A stretch of 49,632 nucleotides of DNA. Source: Folioceros fuciformis (lineage: Eukaryota > Anthocerotophyta > Anthocerotopsida > Anthocerotales). The DNA lies in assembly GCA_049999805.1 (NCBI GenBank), contig JBNGIO010006289.1, forward strand, positions 461,509 through 511,140, given 5' to 3'. The first letter of the stretch is position 1, and every line of letters starts with the position of its first letter. The translations under genes were made by a program, and so were the position numbers. Below are positions 9,501 to 20,271 of this stretch, piece after piece. The notes beneath the pieces were generated by a model. It was not told the origin of the DNA. It saw nothing but the letters and a program-made list of their open reading frames with translations, and ran no database searches.

Positions 9501-12500
9501 TGATGGCTTTTTGGCATCTGTGATTTCCAGCATTATCTGACAACTGTCCATGCATGGAACTTTTCTTCAGGCTTTCACCTGATACTGGAAGCGCCACAGG
9601 TTTTACACAAAGGGTCCTTGCGTTAAAAGCTTTGGCTGGATTGCTCGGGTACGTGTAAAGCATAGGGCGGCAGCTTTAACAGGTTTTACATTGTTGGAAA
9701 CCTGACAAGACTTGTTCTGTCAGGTTCCTTATATTCTCGCCAGGAGCTGGAACCATGACTCCAGTTCTTGGAGCTTCCTCGACGGCTTGGACTGTGTCCA
9801 GAAATACAATTCCTATCGATGTTGAAGGCACACTGTCTGCAGCAAAAGACAGAGGCATCATGCTGCTAATGCTGCCATGGGTTTTGGAATTTCTTCGTTT
9901 GACAAAGGTGTGGATACTCTCAGAAAAGCTATAATATTCGACAAAGGTCGAAGTTGTCTTTTAGGTGCTGATCATCAACAGCTGTCCAGGCTGTTGAGCA
10001 AGTACATGATCAACCATATTTCCACAATGCCGTCTGTGCTTTGAGGGATGTTTATAGGCTACCAATGCTTGATCCTATGCACCCGGATTTTGGGGTAACA
10101 CATCAGACTTTTGCCCTTACATTAGTATTTTTTCCATCGCTCTTACGTTCTTGTGGCCTGACTGTGTAAGTGCTCGTGCAGGTTGGAAGTGTCTGCATCC
10201 TTGCTGCTTTGGACAGTTTTTTTGAGTTCATGGACCTCCATTCATGCATCGATAAGGGGATGTCCTCGAAGGATCCAGTGACTGAACGCATTGCAAGAAA
10301 ATTGGTCCCAGGCGATGATAAGGCTGTTGCAGGACATCAGTTTATTGGACTTGACAAGGTTCCTGGTATTGTGGACAACACCTACATAAGGCATTGTTGC
10401 CCTATCCTAGTAGTAAGCCACCAACTGTCGTCTCCCTGTTGCATCACGATTGATGGCTGATTCGTAGTCTGCAGTATCCAATCTCCAGTTGGTGAAACGT
10501 GCAGGGCATGAGGATGGAAGTTCTTGAGGGCAAGAAGCGGAGGCAAAAAGTCCCTTCCAGCTTGCACAGTCCAGGCTCAGGGAGACAAATGCGGAAAATA
10601 ACTCCTGTGCCAAGTCACAGTGAGTGGCAGCGTGAAAGGGCATCTCCACGGATTTCTGGAAAGAATCTGACCACTTGCAATGCGGTGGCTGAACCGGATA
10701 CGTTTAAAATCAACCTTCAGGTCAGCTCCTTTGTGTGTATCACAACCTTCGTGGTCCAATTGCATCCTGTTTCATGCCCAGAAAGGATTTCGGTGGGATT
10801 CTTTTGTCCTGGCTCAAATGATGTGTTCAGAGGGCAGTAGGAATGATCTATTAGTGACCCTTCAGTCGGATATGTTGCAGAGAAGCTTTCTGGAACAGCG
10901 GCCGCAATTGCGACGACTAGTTGACTTCGTAGTTGATATTGTGGCAGTGAACGCTGCATCTGCGGCTGTCTCAAGGTTTGTACCTGAAGTTTTGAAAGGT
11001 GCACTGAAGAAGCTTGACAGTACACTGTGTACAGAAAACAGAATGTCTGGAGTGGAGTGCTTTCACACCGTCAGCAGCCCGGAAGTGGTTGCTGAACAAG
11101 TAAACCCTTGTTGTCACGTTTTGATCAAATGGGATTCTTTGCTTCCTGGACTGTCTGAGACATTCTGAGTTTCTGCTCTCTACTGCCCCCAGATCATTGC
11201 ATCAGCAATCTGTGAAGCGTTACTTCCAGCATCGGATTTCCTGCATAATTATGCAGCACAGAGGACATCTGAAGCTTTATCTATTCTGGTCTATCCACAT
11301 GAGGCCCCTTATGCTGTTGGGGTTGCTGCAGGTCTGATTCTCTTCACCGCAGGGAAGCTTGTTTGGCTGTACGTCTTTAGCACTTCTACCCCACGGCATC
11401 TCTCTAGGCGCAAGTTGAATGGGTCTGGTGCCGTGGGATTGTCAGGCATATTATGATTGCTTGAAATGATGAATATGATATATTGTCCTGTCAGACAGTA
11501 AACAATGTTTCTTGTTGTAATAGGAATTGCAGCCGAAACAGTAAGGATATCAGCATATCAAAAAGCTCTAGCGAGAATATCAACAGAAATTAGGAGGCAA
11601 ATAACCGAAGAATTCCAAAGCTGGAGAATCCAACAAGCATTTCTGGATGTCAGGACAAAGCTGACTCTTCCTCTCACGGAGTCTGTCATTCATACCGCTG
11701 GACCCGACGCTCCTGCAGGAAGTATGTTGAGGAATCTAGTAAACTCATCACAAGGAGTGTTCAGCTCAAGAGATGACACTCAGCATGGATTGCAGAGCAA
11801 TCAGGCTGTGCTCCTCAAAGGAGAATTATCTAATGGTAAAAGTATGGAGCAGATGACTATCGAAGCTCAAAGAAGAGACTGCAAGGCGGGACGATCAACG
11901 AAGTTAGCTGCTCCTGTAAAACGGCAGCTGGCCTTCGTTGGAAGCAGCAGTGACCTATCACATCACGTCAATGCCAGTTCTTATGTTCCTTCTGGAAAGG
12001 AGCGAGAACTTAGACTTGTGGATAAAATCATTGAGGCATGCTTAATGGCACGAAGTTGTATTGATTCAGGCCCTTGTGCAGATGACAAAAGGAATTTGTT
12101 GCGCCAACGGTTGTCGGTTGTTTGCATGTCAATTGAGGCATTGCTGGCTCAAATGGGAGGAATTCCTTCTGGAGGTGCTGATGGATTGGTGATTGAGCGA
12201 AATAGAGTGGTTTTGCTTGAAAGACAGTCTTTGATTAGGAGTGCTGATGGTCCCCACCAGTCAACTCCTGGAAAGGTGAAAGTAGGCGGTAGCTTTACAG
12301 ATTCATTGAGGGTTGAATTGGGGCTAATACGTCGATCTCTTGCCCTGGCTTTGAGACTGACTTTTATATCTCCGCTGCTCGCCTTTGGGTTGACATCAAG
12401 GACGCCGACTTTGCAGTGCTCTTGTAACTCAAAGATGCAAGGAAATGCTTTCTGGGAAATGTTTGTGGAATCCTCTGTGAAAGCAAAATTATTTGCTGAT

Positions 12501-13054
12501 GCAGATCGGAAACCAGAATCATCTCCATGTAAACGGAACCACAAACCAATACCACTGCGACAGGGAGTTGAGACAACAGACAGAAAATCTGCCGGGTGTG
12601 AAGAAGCTCTCCGGTTCTCATCACAACTTGCAGGTCCCATGCTGGAATTGGTTGAGATGTGGAAGGCCTTGATACAGCAAAAGGTCTGCAGTGTAAAGTT
12701 TGTCATGAGTGAACTCTTGGCCCCTTGGCGTTGGCAATTGGCATTTCAAATGGGTTCCTGGCAACCTGACCATTCATGGCTGGAAATACCGAAACATGGT
12801 CTCATTGGTGTGATATTAAATATTATGGGAGAAAGTCCTGGTGTGCAAGAGGTTCAGGATGTTTCATATCATTTTCTTCGGACGCTCTGCCTGGAGGTTG
12901 AAAGTGAAACAGCTGACGAGCAGGTAAGCAGGTCAGAGGTCAAGGACGTCGCTGCAGCTGTGGGCATGCATATCCTGATCTGGTGCAGTCGCTTTTGACG
13001 CGCCTAACTGCCTACATTGGATGCGTGCTGGATCCTGAGTCGTCTATCAGGTGA
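6515..13054 (+). CDS. Codanin-1 homologue (multi-exon)
   Basis: First exon 6515-6661 (phase 0), second from 6739, with many further exons. A large one runs from about 11520 to 12930, and the last ends at TGA 13052-13054. Landmarks match animal codanin-1 in order. They are: an N-terminal segment FALSFLHYMRAQLQP; DEFPVLG followed by KRRVTPTHTADL, the region that in animals carries the ASF1-binding site; RLSTVHATLMVSRMVPSLL; IKVYNNREQCRDLFYSVIRE; LLMLPWVLEFLRLTK; VDNTYIRHCCPIL; GRQMRKITP; and QLRRLVDFVVDIVAVNAASA. Animal codanin-1 holds ASF1 in the cytosol and limits H3-H4 supply; the same role here is an inference. The ATG at 6515 is the first in frame; the codon at 6497 is GTG. Internal exon borders between 7300 and 11500 are only approximate. 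The gene contains an assembly gap. Confidence 0.8.
6763..6945 (+). repeat. 63-bp in-frame tandem repeat in codanin homologue
   Basis: Copies start at 6763, 6820 and 6883. The last two are exactly 63 bp apart and encode a 21-residue unit beginning SASVDTAGGWKDKLNN. The first copy is cut by the N run. The repeat lies in exon 2, directly before the conserved FALSFLHYM segment. Confidence 0.95.
6810..6819. other. Assembly gap (10 N)
   Basis: Ten N inside the 63-bp tandem repeat. To restore perfect periodicity the gap would need 16 bases, or 16 plus a multiple of 63, so the written length is a placeholder. Confidence 0.97.
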
Positions 13055-14401
13055 GTTCCAGTCGTGCCCAACTGATTAAAAGTTGTGAACCTCTCTATTC
13101 GAAGTTCCAAGTTTTGAGCCATGAGGGAAGGGTCTGTTTGGAGGCATGAATCCTGTGTGATGCGCAATATGTACCACCTATAAAAATGGTGGGTCAGGAT
13201 TTGGGATATATGAACCTACTACAAAAATGTCACGTAGGTTTTGTCTAAAAAGTAAATCACCATGTCATGAGTGAAACATGTCTTCCCAATAGCAGGAGGG
13301 GTTATACATAACGCGGAGATAATGACCAAATTGCATCACTGTGCCTCTCCTTCAACTGATGTAACATCGAATCAAAACCAATGCTTCCGATTATCCACCT
13401 CTCCTCTTTCCACGATATCACCCATGCCTACCTGTCAACCAAGCGGCCGTATCTCCCTGTTGTGGAAAGTCCATAGTTTTCACAGGAAACAAAGTAATTG
13501 ATCCATTGGCCACCAGACCCCCCAGCTCTCGCCTACTTTCCCCTCCTCTCCCGTCTTATCTACAGTATGGCAATTGCAGGATTCCATTTCAACACGGATG
13601 TGTACTGTTCTCCTAGTACCAGCAGTGAAACATCAGTTGCCACACGCAGGACTGGTAATACATATATACAAACGACCCCTCTCCCGAAAAACGGTTGTCC
13701 CAAAATAATGACCAACGACGTCACACCGTGTTGTGTGTAGTAGGTACTGAGTTTGACGCCTGACCTGGTTCTACCGCTTCCTGGTGGGCAAAGCGTGTTG
13801 CGAAGGAATGTGGTTGTTCCTACCATGGGTTCCACGGAGTATTGAAGGGGGCTGAGGAAGGAGAAGACCTTGCTGGGTTTTGATGTTCTAGTGACAGTGA
13901 AAGCTCCCAGTGACGACAGCCGCTCCGCCCAAGTGGCTGTACGGATATCCATATGTATGGGATGGCTGAATTCCACACCAAGAGCTTCCAAAAACACGCT
14001 TGGTGTGTATCTCGTCGGGTATGTATGCATCACAGGTCACCAAGTCCACGCTCCCTGTGAGCCTGATTGTGTGGCAAAAGAAGAGGACGCTATGTAATAG
14101 CCTACCAATGACGTAGACTAGACTGCCAAGATGGTGGTTAAATTGAGGAAAAAAAACTAGTGAGTGTCCAAAGCAAGTCTTGGGTTGCTCTCATGATAAC
14201 GAGAGCGCATGCACCTCTACAGAGAGGAACAGGATATTTCCGCCCGGGTGGAGAAGACGGATGAAGCTTTATTCCTTCGTCAAATTGTTACATAGCTGCA
14301 GCATTGCAAGAATAACATCGCACTATGCACATGTTACCAAGTCTACAAGTCCCTCGAAGGCAGAAGAACTAGAGAACTTTGGGGCAAGGAGGGGAAGGAG
14401 T
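13055..14401. other. Intergenic region between codanin and DUF6825-type genes
   Basis: It holds one noteworthy minus-strand open frame (13560-14033, listed separately). Otherwise there is no recognisable gene or RNA. The codanin gene (plus) and the small plastid gene (minus) converge here, so both 3' UTRs are expected in it. Confidence 0.5.
13560..14033 (-). CDS. Hypothetical protein or isolated exon, 157 residues
   Basis: A 157-codon minus-strand frame from ATG at 14033 to a stop at 13560. It is longer than expected in a spacer of this composition. Its translation is balanced rather than low-complexity, with alternating polar and hydrophobic stretches (for example SLVIILGQPFFGRGVVCIYV and LRVATDVSLLVLG) that could be beta-strands of a membrane barrel. 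I do not recognise the family. It could be one exon of a longer gene, a relic of one, or chance. Confidence 0.3.
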   Translation of the reverse strand: MMHTYPTRYTPSVFLEALGVEFSHPIHMDIRTATWAERLSSLGAFTVTRTSKPSKVFSFLSPLQYSVEPMVGTTTFLRNTLCPPGSGRTRSGVKLSTYYTQHGVTSLVIILGQPFFGRGVVCIYVLPVLRVATDVSLLVLGEQYTSVLKWNPAIAIL

Positions 14402-15042
14402 CTAAGGTGAGAAATCCCTGGCATCTTCTTGCCCTTCCGAGGTAGACGACGACGGTCTGTAAGATGCTGGTCCACTAGAGCCCCGAGTTGCTTCGACGGC
14501 TGCTTTCACCATAGCCTTCCTCGCCCTATCTTGCACCTCCTCCTGAATGTGGTTGTATTTAGTACATGGCACGCAGCGCGGCGTCACCAGCATTCAGAAC
14601 AGCAGCTTACCCAGTACCTGAAATTCGCGAACTGTCTTCTGCTGCTCTGCCTGACGTCTGCCAACGTCGCTCAAAATTTCCCCCAAAACAGTGCCCACGC
14701 GTTCAGTCACTGCCTCCGCCAACGCTTTGCCGAGGAAGAAAGCATCCAGTACCGCCTTGCTCTCCTGCTGGTTCCCTGAACAAAGACAGGCAAGCCCGCA
14801 GATTGAGCGCCCTCTTAAGCGCACAGCAAAGGCGAGCAGGTTCTAGGAAGTGACCCACCTGAGCCATGACGTTTGCACTGCGCTCTCACCGGGTTGACAG
14901 ACGCATTGCTCACGCGCCTGCGGCAAGCAACACGCGCAGGGATGGCGGGGCTTAACCTCGAGCATGAGCTCAGAGGAGGAGCACATGAGCTCCAGCAGCG
15001 GGGGTGAGCCATCGTGGACATGTTCATTGTCAATCCTGCCAT
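14402..15042 (-). CDS. Small plastid protein, DUF6825-like
   Basis: Three minus-strand exons: 15042-14890, 14767-14618 and 14542-14402, giving 147 residues with matching phases. The first about 50 residues are Ser/Arg/Ala/Pro-rich with almost no acids, like a chloroplast transit peptide. The core reads SKAVLDAFFLGKALAEAVTE, continues through RVGTVLGEILSDVGRRQAEQQ, and ends in an Ala/Lys/Arg helix (RARKAMVKAAVEA) before a Ser/Pro-rich tail. From memory this is a short family kept in cyanobacteria, algae and plants and listed as DUF6825; its function is unknown. The exon 2 acceptor is a CAGCAG tandem site, so a one-residue splice variant is possible. A longer in-frame start exists at 15156, but it would remove the transit-peptide character and crowd the divergent neighbour. 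Confidence 0.7.
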
Positions 15043-15168
15043 TCCGATAACGCGACAGCTATAACAGCTACAAAGGCGTGAGAACTCACCACCACAAATT
15101 CTCAAAGTGGAACAAGCCCTCGCGCAAGTTAAACAGGAGATTGTGAAAATCTCCACACGATCGCTACC
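15043..15168. promoter_or_regulatory. Bidirectional promoter between two plastid-protein genes
   Basis: 126 bp between the divergent start codons at 15042 (minus) and 15169 (plus). Both flanking products look nuclear-encoded and plastid-targeted, so shared control is plausible but not shown. Confidence 0.45.
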
Positions 15169-16614
15169 ATGGCAGCATTAGGCTCCCTACCCTCAACATT
15201 GTGGACCGGAAGTGCAGCTGGCAGGGGTCAAGTGCAACGTCACGGGATGGCGGCTGTCCCACTTGGCTTCCGCTCTCTGGACCCTCTCGGTCCTGCCAGT
15301 TTGGGCACCCAAGCTCATGAATCTATCATTAGGCGGGACTGCTGGAGGCCGTTTCAGGCCTGGAAAAGTGCCTTTGGTCCTCTCATTTTGCCCCCACATC
15401 CAGAGCCGGTGCTATTCCCTCGGAGACTGCTCAATATGAAATTTGCTGTTCTTCTCATGCGATCTTGTTATGAGGCTGTCGACGCCCTGGACTTCATCCC
15501 CATGGACAGGTTCCAAGTGAAGGTAAATGCACTTCTGCATTATTCCAGTTCTCAAACCTTCTTAGGACGATTCTCTTTCAGCTGATTCTCAACAGCTGAG
15601 TATGACAGGGATTCCTCAATGCAGTGACCTGTCAAACTTTCAGTTCTGGAAACTGCGGCGAGATGAGGTGGAGCCCTACACTCTCCAGTACCGGAGCACG
15701 AAAATCAAATATGGCGACCTGACGGATCCGGTAAGCTCCCCTGAGCTTACCCAATCCACTACAATGACTCTGGTTTCACTGATGCCCTGCTGATGCAGCT
15801 CTATTTCGACTTTATCAGCTTTGCACAATTTGCGACCATATCCAACGAGATGCGAGTAGGCGAGTTGGTGTTTCAAGTAAGGTTGAAATGCATGCTATGT
15901 CGAAAGCCTCTGTCTGTATACCTTGTGGCAGACGGACATGATGACTCTTTTGCACGTGGCGGCAGGAAAAACTAGGTGTTGATGGTGAACTGAGGACTGT
16001 CCGCAGAGATGAACGTCTCAAGGATAACTCAACCCTTCCTGCGGCGTTCTACAAATTGGCTGGAGACCTCATATATGCACGGCTTCTGAACGGATTCGAA
16101 GGCCAAGAGTTTGATGCTCCTCTTGCCTGCACGTCTGCCTCGCCATTTACCGAGGTACCCATTCAGCAGGGCCTGACATCTGCTAACCATGTGCTTTGCT
16201 TTTAGGCCAGTGTTCTGAAAAGATCCGTGGTAGGTGGTGGAAGGTGTTCAAAAGCTATTACAATTGTTCGTAGATAAAGGTTATGCCCTTAACGCAAGTG
16301 TCGAGGACATCCAAGTATCTGGTAACGGTGGGAAATTCCGGGTAAGTTGTTCTCTGAAATCAGCTCACCGCAACCTCTCATCTCACTTTTCTGGGAGGCT
16401 GATCTCCTCCTTTCATTTTATGCGGCGGCAGGTCAAGTTGGAAGGACCTGCGACACTCTGGGGATCGCTTGAGCTTGCAAGCAGAAATTCGTCAGTCTCA
16501 ACCCATTTTGAGGTTTTTTCGATCGATGCCTATTTGAGAGCCAGTCGAAGGGTTGCAGTCTACTCGGTCGAGGACTACAAAACTAGCACTGAGAGTAGCT
16601 GGAGTGTGACCTGA
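15169..16614 (+). CDS. Conserved plastid protein of unknown function, six exons
   Basis: Exons 15169-15522, 15644-15730, 15799-15876, 15966-16154, 16234-16341 and 16432-16614. Every exon is a multiple of three and every junction is GT..AG, giving 332 residues. The first about 60 residues are basic and Ser/Gly-rich, compatible with a transit peptide. The core carries segments typical of a conserved family: FWKLRRDEVEPYTLQY, LYFDFISFAQFATISNEM, LPAAFYKLAGDLIYARLLNG and VQKLLQLFVDKGYAL, ending with GPATLWGSLELASR. I recognise this as resembling an uncharacterised plant chloroplast protein but cannot give it a name or activity. The 3' end converges on CENH3, with 168 bp between stop codons. Confidence 0.7.
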
Positions 16615-16782
16615 ACACCTCCGTCCACTATCTTTAGTTTTCTAGCTTTAGCTCACCACAGCCTAAACCACATGGATGGACAACTTTGCTGAACCGTGAG
16701 ACGAGAGCAAGATTTCTGGAATTCGGAATGCTAGCCACCACAGAGGAAAGAATACGAGTCCGAGAAGAAATTTTTCACATCC

Positions 16783-17803
16783 TCAATACAATGTACCACC
16801 ACGCAGGCGCCTCGCCAACCGCATGTCCTTTGGCACTGTAATCAGTCCACGAGAATCGAATAAGAATCTCACCTTCAGAGATCTCCTCTACAGAACATCT
16901 TCGGAAAAGGGGAACGACAGTCTCAGTGAAGGGTCGTGGTAGATACGTACTTATGGTCACTCTTTTGGCATGGATGGCACACAGATTAGTGTCATCGAAT
17001 AGATTGACTAGATACTCTTCTGCAGCCTACCAAACCGTCACAAGAAATTACCAAACCCCAGATCAACGACGAACAAATTAAATGAAGTTCAGAGGGTCGT
17101 CAGACACTGCGGATGCGAGAAAAGAAGGTTACGATGGAAAAGAATCGTAAGGGAATGGCAACTCTACCTCCTGAAGCGCGATCAGAGCTTCAGCAGTCCA
17201 GCGATTGGCAAAAGTGGAATGATTGGCAGCAATCTCCCTCACCTGCGACAGCGAAAACCGTGACCTCCTGGCACCAAAGCAGCTATAGCTGAGCTTCTAT
17301 CAGGCATATGAAAAACTGGAAGACAGGGGCAATTCACAATCGCAATCGCACCAGACGTGTGAATGGCAGTGTCCTGAGAAGAAGCTCGTACGATTTTTGA
17401 TACTTATTTATCTCCTTGAGAGCAACAGTTCCAGGCCTGGCCCGAGGCTTTTGTCCAGGCCGCCTCACAGCCTGAGGCCTTTGATTTTGGCGTTGATTAG
17501 GTTGGCGTGCATTCCTCCCTCCTGCATTTCAAACCGAAGGCAATGATGAGATGAAAGAGTCACACGACCGCACCCTGCGCCGATACCAGCACCCACGTAA
17601 CACAAAAAGGGCTCATTCCTCCACTCAAATGCATACGCAATTGCTTACAACCGATGGCGAGCTACGGTAAATTTTGAAATTTCGTGGAGGGAGCCTCTTG
17701 AGAGGTTTCTGACATAACCTGATGACGAGGGTCCAGCCGTGGAGTTGCGTCTTGCCTGAATCCGATTGGCGCGTGCCGGCGTCGTGGATTTTCTTCTCGC
17801 CAT
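16783..17803 (-). CDS. CENH3: Centromeric histone H3 (CENH3/CENP-A)
   Basis: Five minus-strand exons: 17803-17719, 17521-17352, 17242-17168, 17026-16951 and 16835-16783. Lengths 85, 170, 75, 76 and 53 nt give 152 residues with every phase and GT..AG border consistent. Residues 1-57 form a basic tail (starts [16 protein letters not shown]) unlike the canonical H3 tail. The histone fold begins [20 protein letters not shown] and continues [13 protein letters not shown]. Loop 1 reads [20 protein letters not shown], one residue longer than in H3 and with the RWTAEAL signature of plant CENH3. It then has [19 protein letters not shown] and [15 protein letters not shown], ending GGTLY. It replaces H3 in centromeric nucleosomes and specifies the kinetochore site. 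The gene is divergent from MED31. Confidence 0.93.
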
Positions 17804-18301
17804 AGCTTCAGCAGCTCACACGGCTAGCTGTTTCCAGTGTTAGCCAAGATTCCCAAACCAGCAACTGGAGGACTCGTCTTGTGCGAAGGTCACCCTCGAA
17901 CGCAATACGCTAGACGTCATCGATAACAGCTCGCTGTGCCAAGGCGGGAAAGTCCACCACCAGCGCCACCAACACCATCAGCAGACAGCAATTCCATAGG
18001 CTGCCTTCCCCTAACGGACAGATCCCCAGAAGTGGGGAAATAAGCAAGAATAATATTTTCCCGGTCTTCGCGTGATGAAAGCCTCTGAAAAAGAAACTGG
18101 GTAGTGCAGTACCTGGTAGATATGTATATATGATTGGATATCATTCAAACAAACTGGCTCACCTGTAGACCTAGAGCCATAGGTTAAACCTCCCGCGGAC
18201 TCGGTCTGAAAGGGAAGGATTAGCCTGGATGTATATGTACACAGCTCACCACGCCCAAATCATAAAGGTCTCACAACAATTCCTCTATTGCAAGAAGCGC
18301 T
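17804..18301. promoter_or_regulatory. Divergent spacer between CENH3 and MED31
   Basis: 498 bp between the divergent start codons. No protein-coding signal was recognised. It is expected to hold the promoters and leaders of both genes; I cannot point to specific elements with confidence. Confidence 0.4.
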
Positions 18302-19122
18302 ATGACCAGCATCATGCGGAGCAGCCAGCAACAGCAGGAGGGGCAGCTACGCAAAGTGGAGGCCGAAGAGGAGGCTCGGCGACGGTTTCTTTTGGAGCTG
18401 GAATTTGTACAGTGTCTGGCCAATCCGACCTACATCCACTGTATGAGAAGCGGCTGTGAATTCAGTGTTTTTGCTCAGAACAACAGCACACCTATGCCTG
18501 ACATGCGGAACGGTCTTGACTGGCATGGCAGATCTAGCTCAGAATCGGTATTTCGATGACGAAGCGTTTGTAAATTACCTCAAGTACCTCCTGTACTTCC
18601 AGGAGCCAGAGTACGCTAAGTTCATCGTGTGAGTGAGGCTTGTGAAGACCCTAGCTGTATGGCACGGAATGGTTGTTTAGTATGTATGACGGCGACCTCA
18701 CCTCTTGCCCTTCTCCGTGCCTAAAACAGGTACCCGCACACGCTCTACTTCCTCCTCCAACTGCAAAACCCGAATTTCCGAAGGGCAATGGCCCATCCCG
18801 AAAACAAGGTCAGCTTTTCTTCCATCATCTTATACGGCCGAGGCTGTTGCTGCTTGTCAGCGTGGGACCTGTAGGGGACGCTTACACACATCCATGACTT
18901 GGCTGCTCGCAGGAAGTGGCTCATAGGCAGCAATTCTACTTTTGGAAGCACTACCGGAGCAACAGGCTGAAGTACGTACAGCCGCGGCCTTTCCCCGAAG
19001 AGCCTCCCGCACCTCCTGCACAGCCCGCGCCTTCTGCCCTGCCCGCACCGGCGTCTTCCAAGGTGGAACCGACACCCAGATCTGCCGTGGGCGAACGTAG
19101 GAAGCGCAAACCCACCGGCTAA
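18302..19122 (+). CDS. MED31: Mediator complex subunit 31
   Basis: Four exons: 18302-18440, 18532-18628, 18730-18808 and 18913-19122, in phase, giving 174 residues. The conserved Med31 (SOH1) domain is continuous across the splices: RRRFLLELEFVQCLANPTYI, then YLAQNRYFDDEAFVNYLKYL, then FQEPEYAKFIVYPHTLYFL, then NPNFRRAMAHPE, then RQQFYFWKHYRSNRLKY. The first splice rebuilds the Tyr codon of the invariant IHYLAQ motif. The tail is Pro/Ala-rich with a short basic end. MED31 is a subunit of the Mediator middle module, which links transcription factors to RNA polymerase II. The N-terminal extension contains a short Gln run. Confidence 0.96.
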
Positions 19123-20271
19123 CTCACCCTGACCCTAGGCTGTCATCATCTGGTGATGCGAGCATCCTGGTCAGCTGACCAGTCGCCTATTCTTTGAAGC
19201 GAGTAGCGACTCATAATCCACGAATTGCCAAAGATACCGCCTGGGCCTCTTGAAGTGATATCCAACTCGGCCACAACGTTAATGTTCGGACATGAAGGGA
19301 GGCATTGGTCAGCTGGATTTGGCCCAGCTACATTTGAATTTCGGCCCATCGACCTTGTGTAGAGCAGGATGGAGCCAGTGGAAATGTACTTGCAACCATG
19401 AACAGAGACGAGGCCACACCTCGAACGCAGATACGCTTTTGTCTTCTCCTGTCCCTGTTATTAGAGTAGTTTCACGTTTCTAGCTAGCCACACACACAAA
19501 GGCCATAGAAAATAAATTTTTCATTTTTTCCTCCCCGTACTCTATCTTGCACACACACGGCAGTGACGATGAGATGGCCCTAGCACCAGACAGCAAAGCT
19601 TATATATACCCTCTTGTTTACTTCTTATGCATATGCGTGCCGCTCCGGTTGGGGCCCCGTAGAAGGGACTGGGCAAACCCTGAACCTAGGTGCACCAAAA
19701 GTAACATAAATCACATAGAGACAAAAAAAAAGATCAATCTTTTTTCTAGGAGAATGGAAACTTGTGGCCATAAAAAGAACTGCCACATGGCTACACCCCA
19801 TGTAGAGCTCCGAAGCGATGGGGCCATCACAAATTTTCACCATAGGGGAGAGAGACTAGACTGGACTACATCGGTATTCCATACTGGTGCACGACGAGCT
19901 CAATCCAAGCAAATGTTCTATTGTTGTATTGAAAACCCTAAAAAATATTTTGATAAAGCGAGCAAAACGGCGCCCAAAACCGTAGCTCCCCTGTGGGACA
20001 TGCAAATGCGAACTGGCGGATTCGTACTGAAGTTTGGGTTTTGTGGGTCCCCTAATCACGAGACCCCCGGTTTGAGAGGCCCCAGCGAGCTTCGTCGTTT
20101 CAAATGCCCCACTGATCGATTCTCAGGGGGGAAGGCTTGAGTAACACCCTAGAGCGCTTGGCTACGCTCTTAAGTGACTGCTTCTCACGACACAGTGACC
20201 TGAGTTCTTGCGAAAACGTACCGGTGTAGCAGGCGCTGGGCAAGCAATTGACTAAACGTCAAGTTAGCAGG
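19123..20271. other. Spacer between MED31 and TAF5
   Basis: No recognised gene. A plus-strand frame at 19547-20140 (197 codons) gives a Cys/His/Arg-rich translation without a known domain and is not called. An inverted repeat (AAAAAAGAT / ATCTTTTTT) sits at 19726-19745. The TAF5 promoter should lie toward the right end. Confidence 0.5.

Noticed and set aside
19547-20140. 197-codon plus-strand frame between MED31 and TAF5
   Set aside because: No recognisable domain and unusual residue composition; probably chance, although transcript data could change this.
20248-20271. Upstream start for TAF5
   Set aside because: The codon at 20248 is TTG; the first ATG is 20272, which begins the LisH motif at the usual place.
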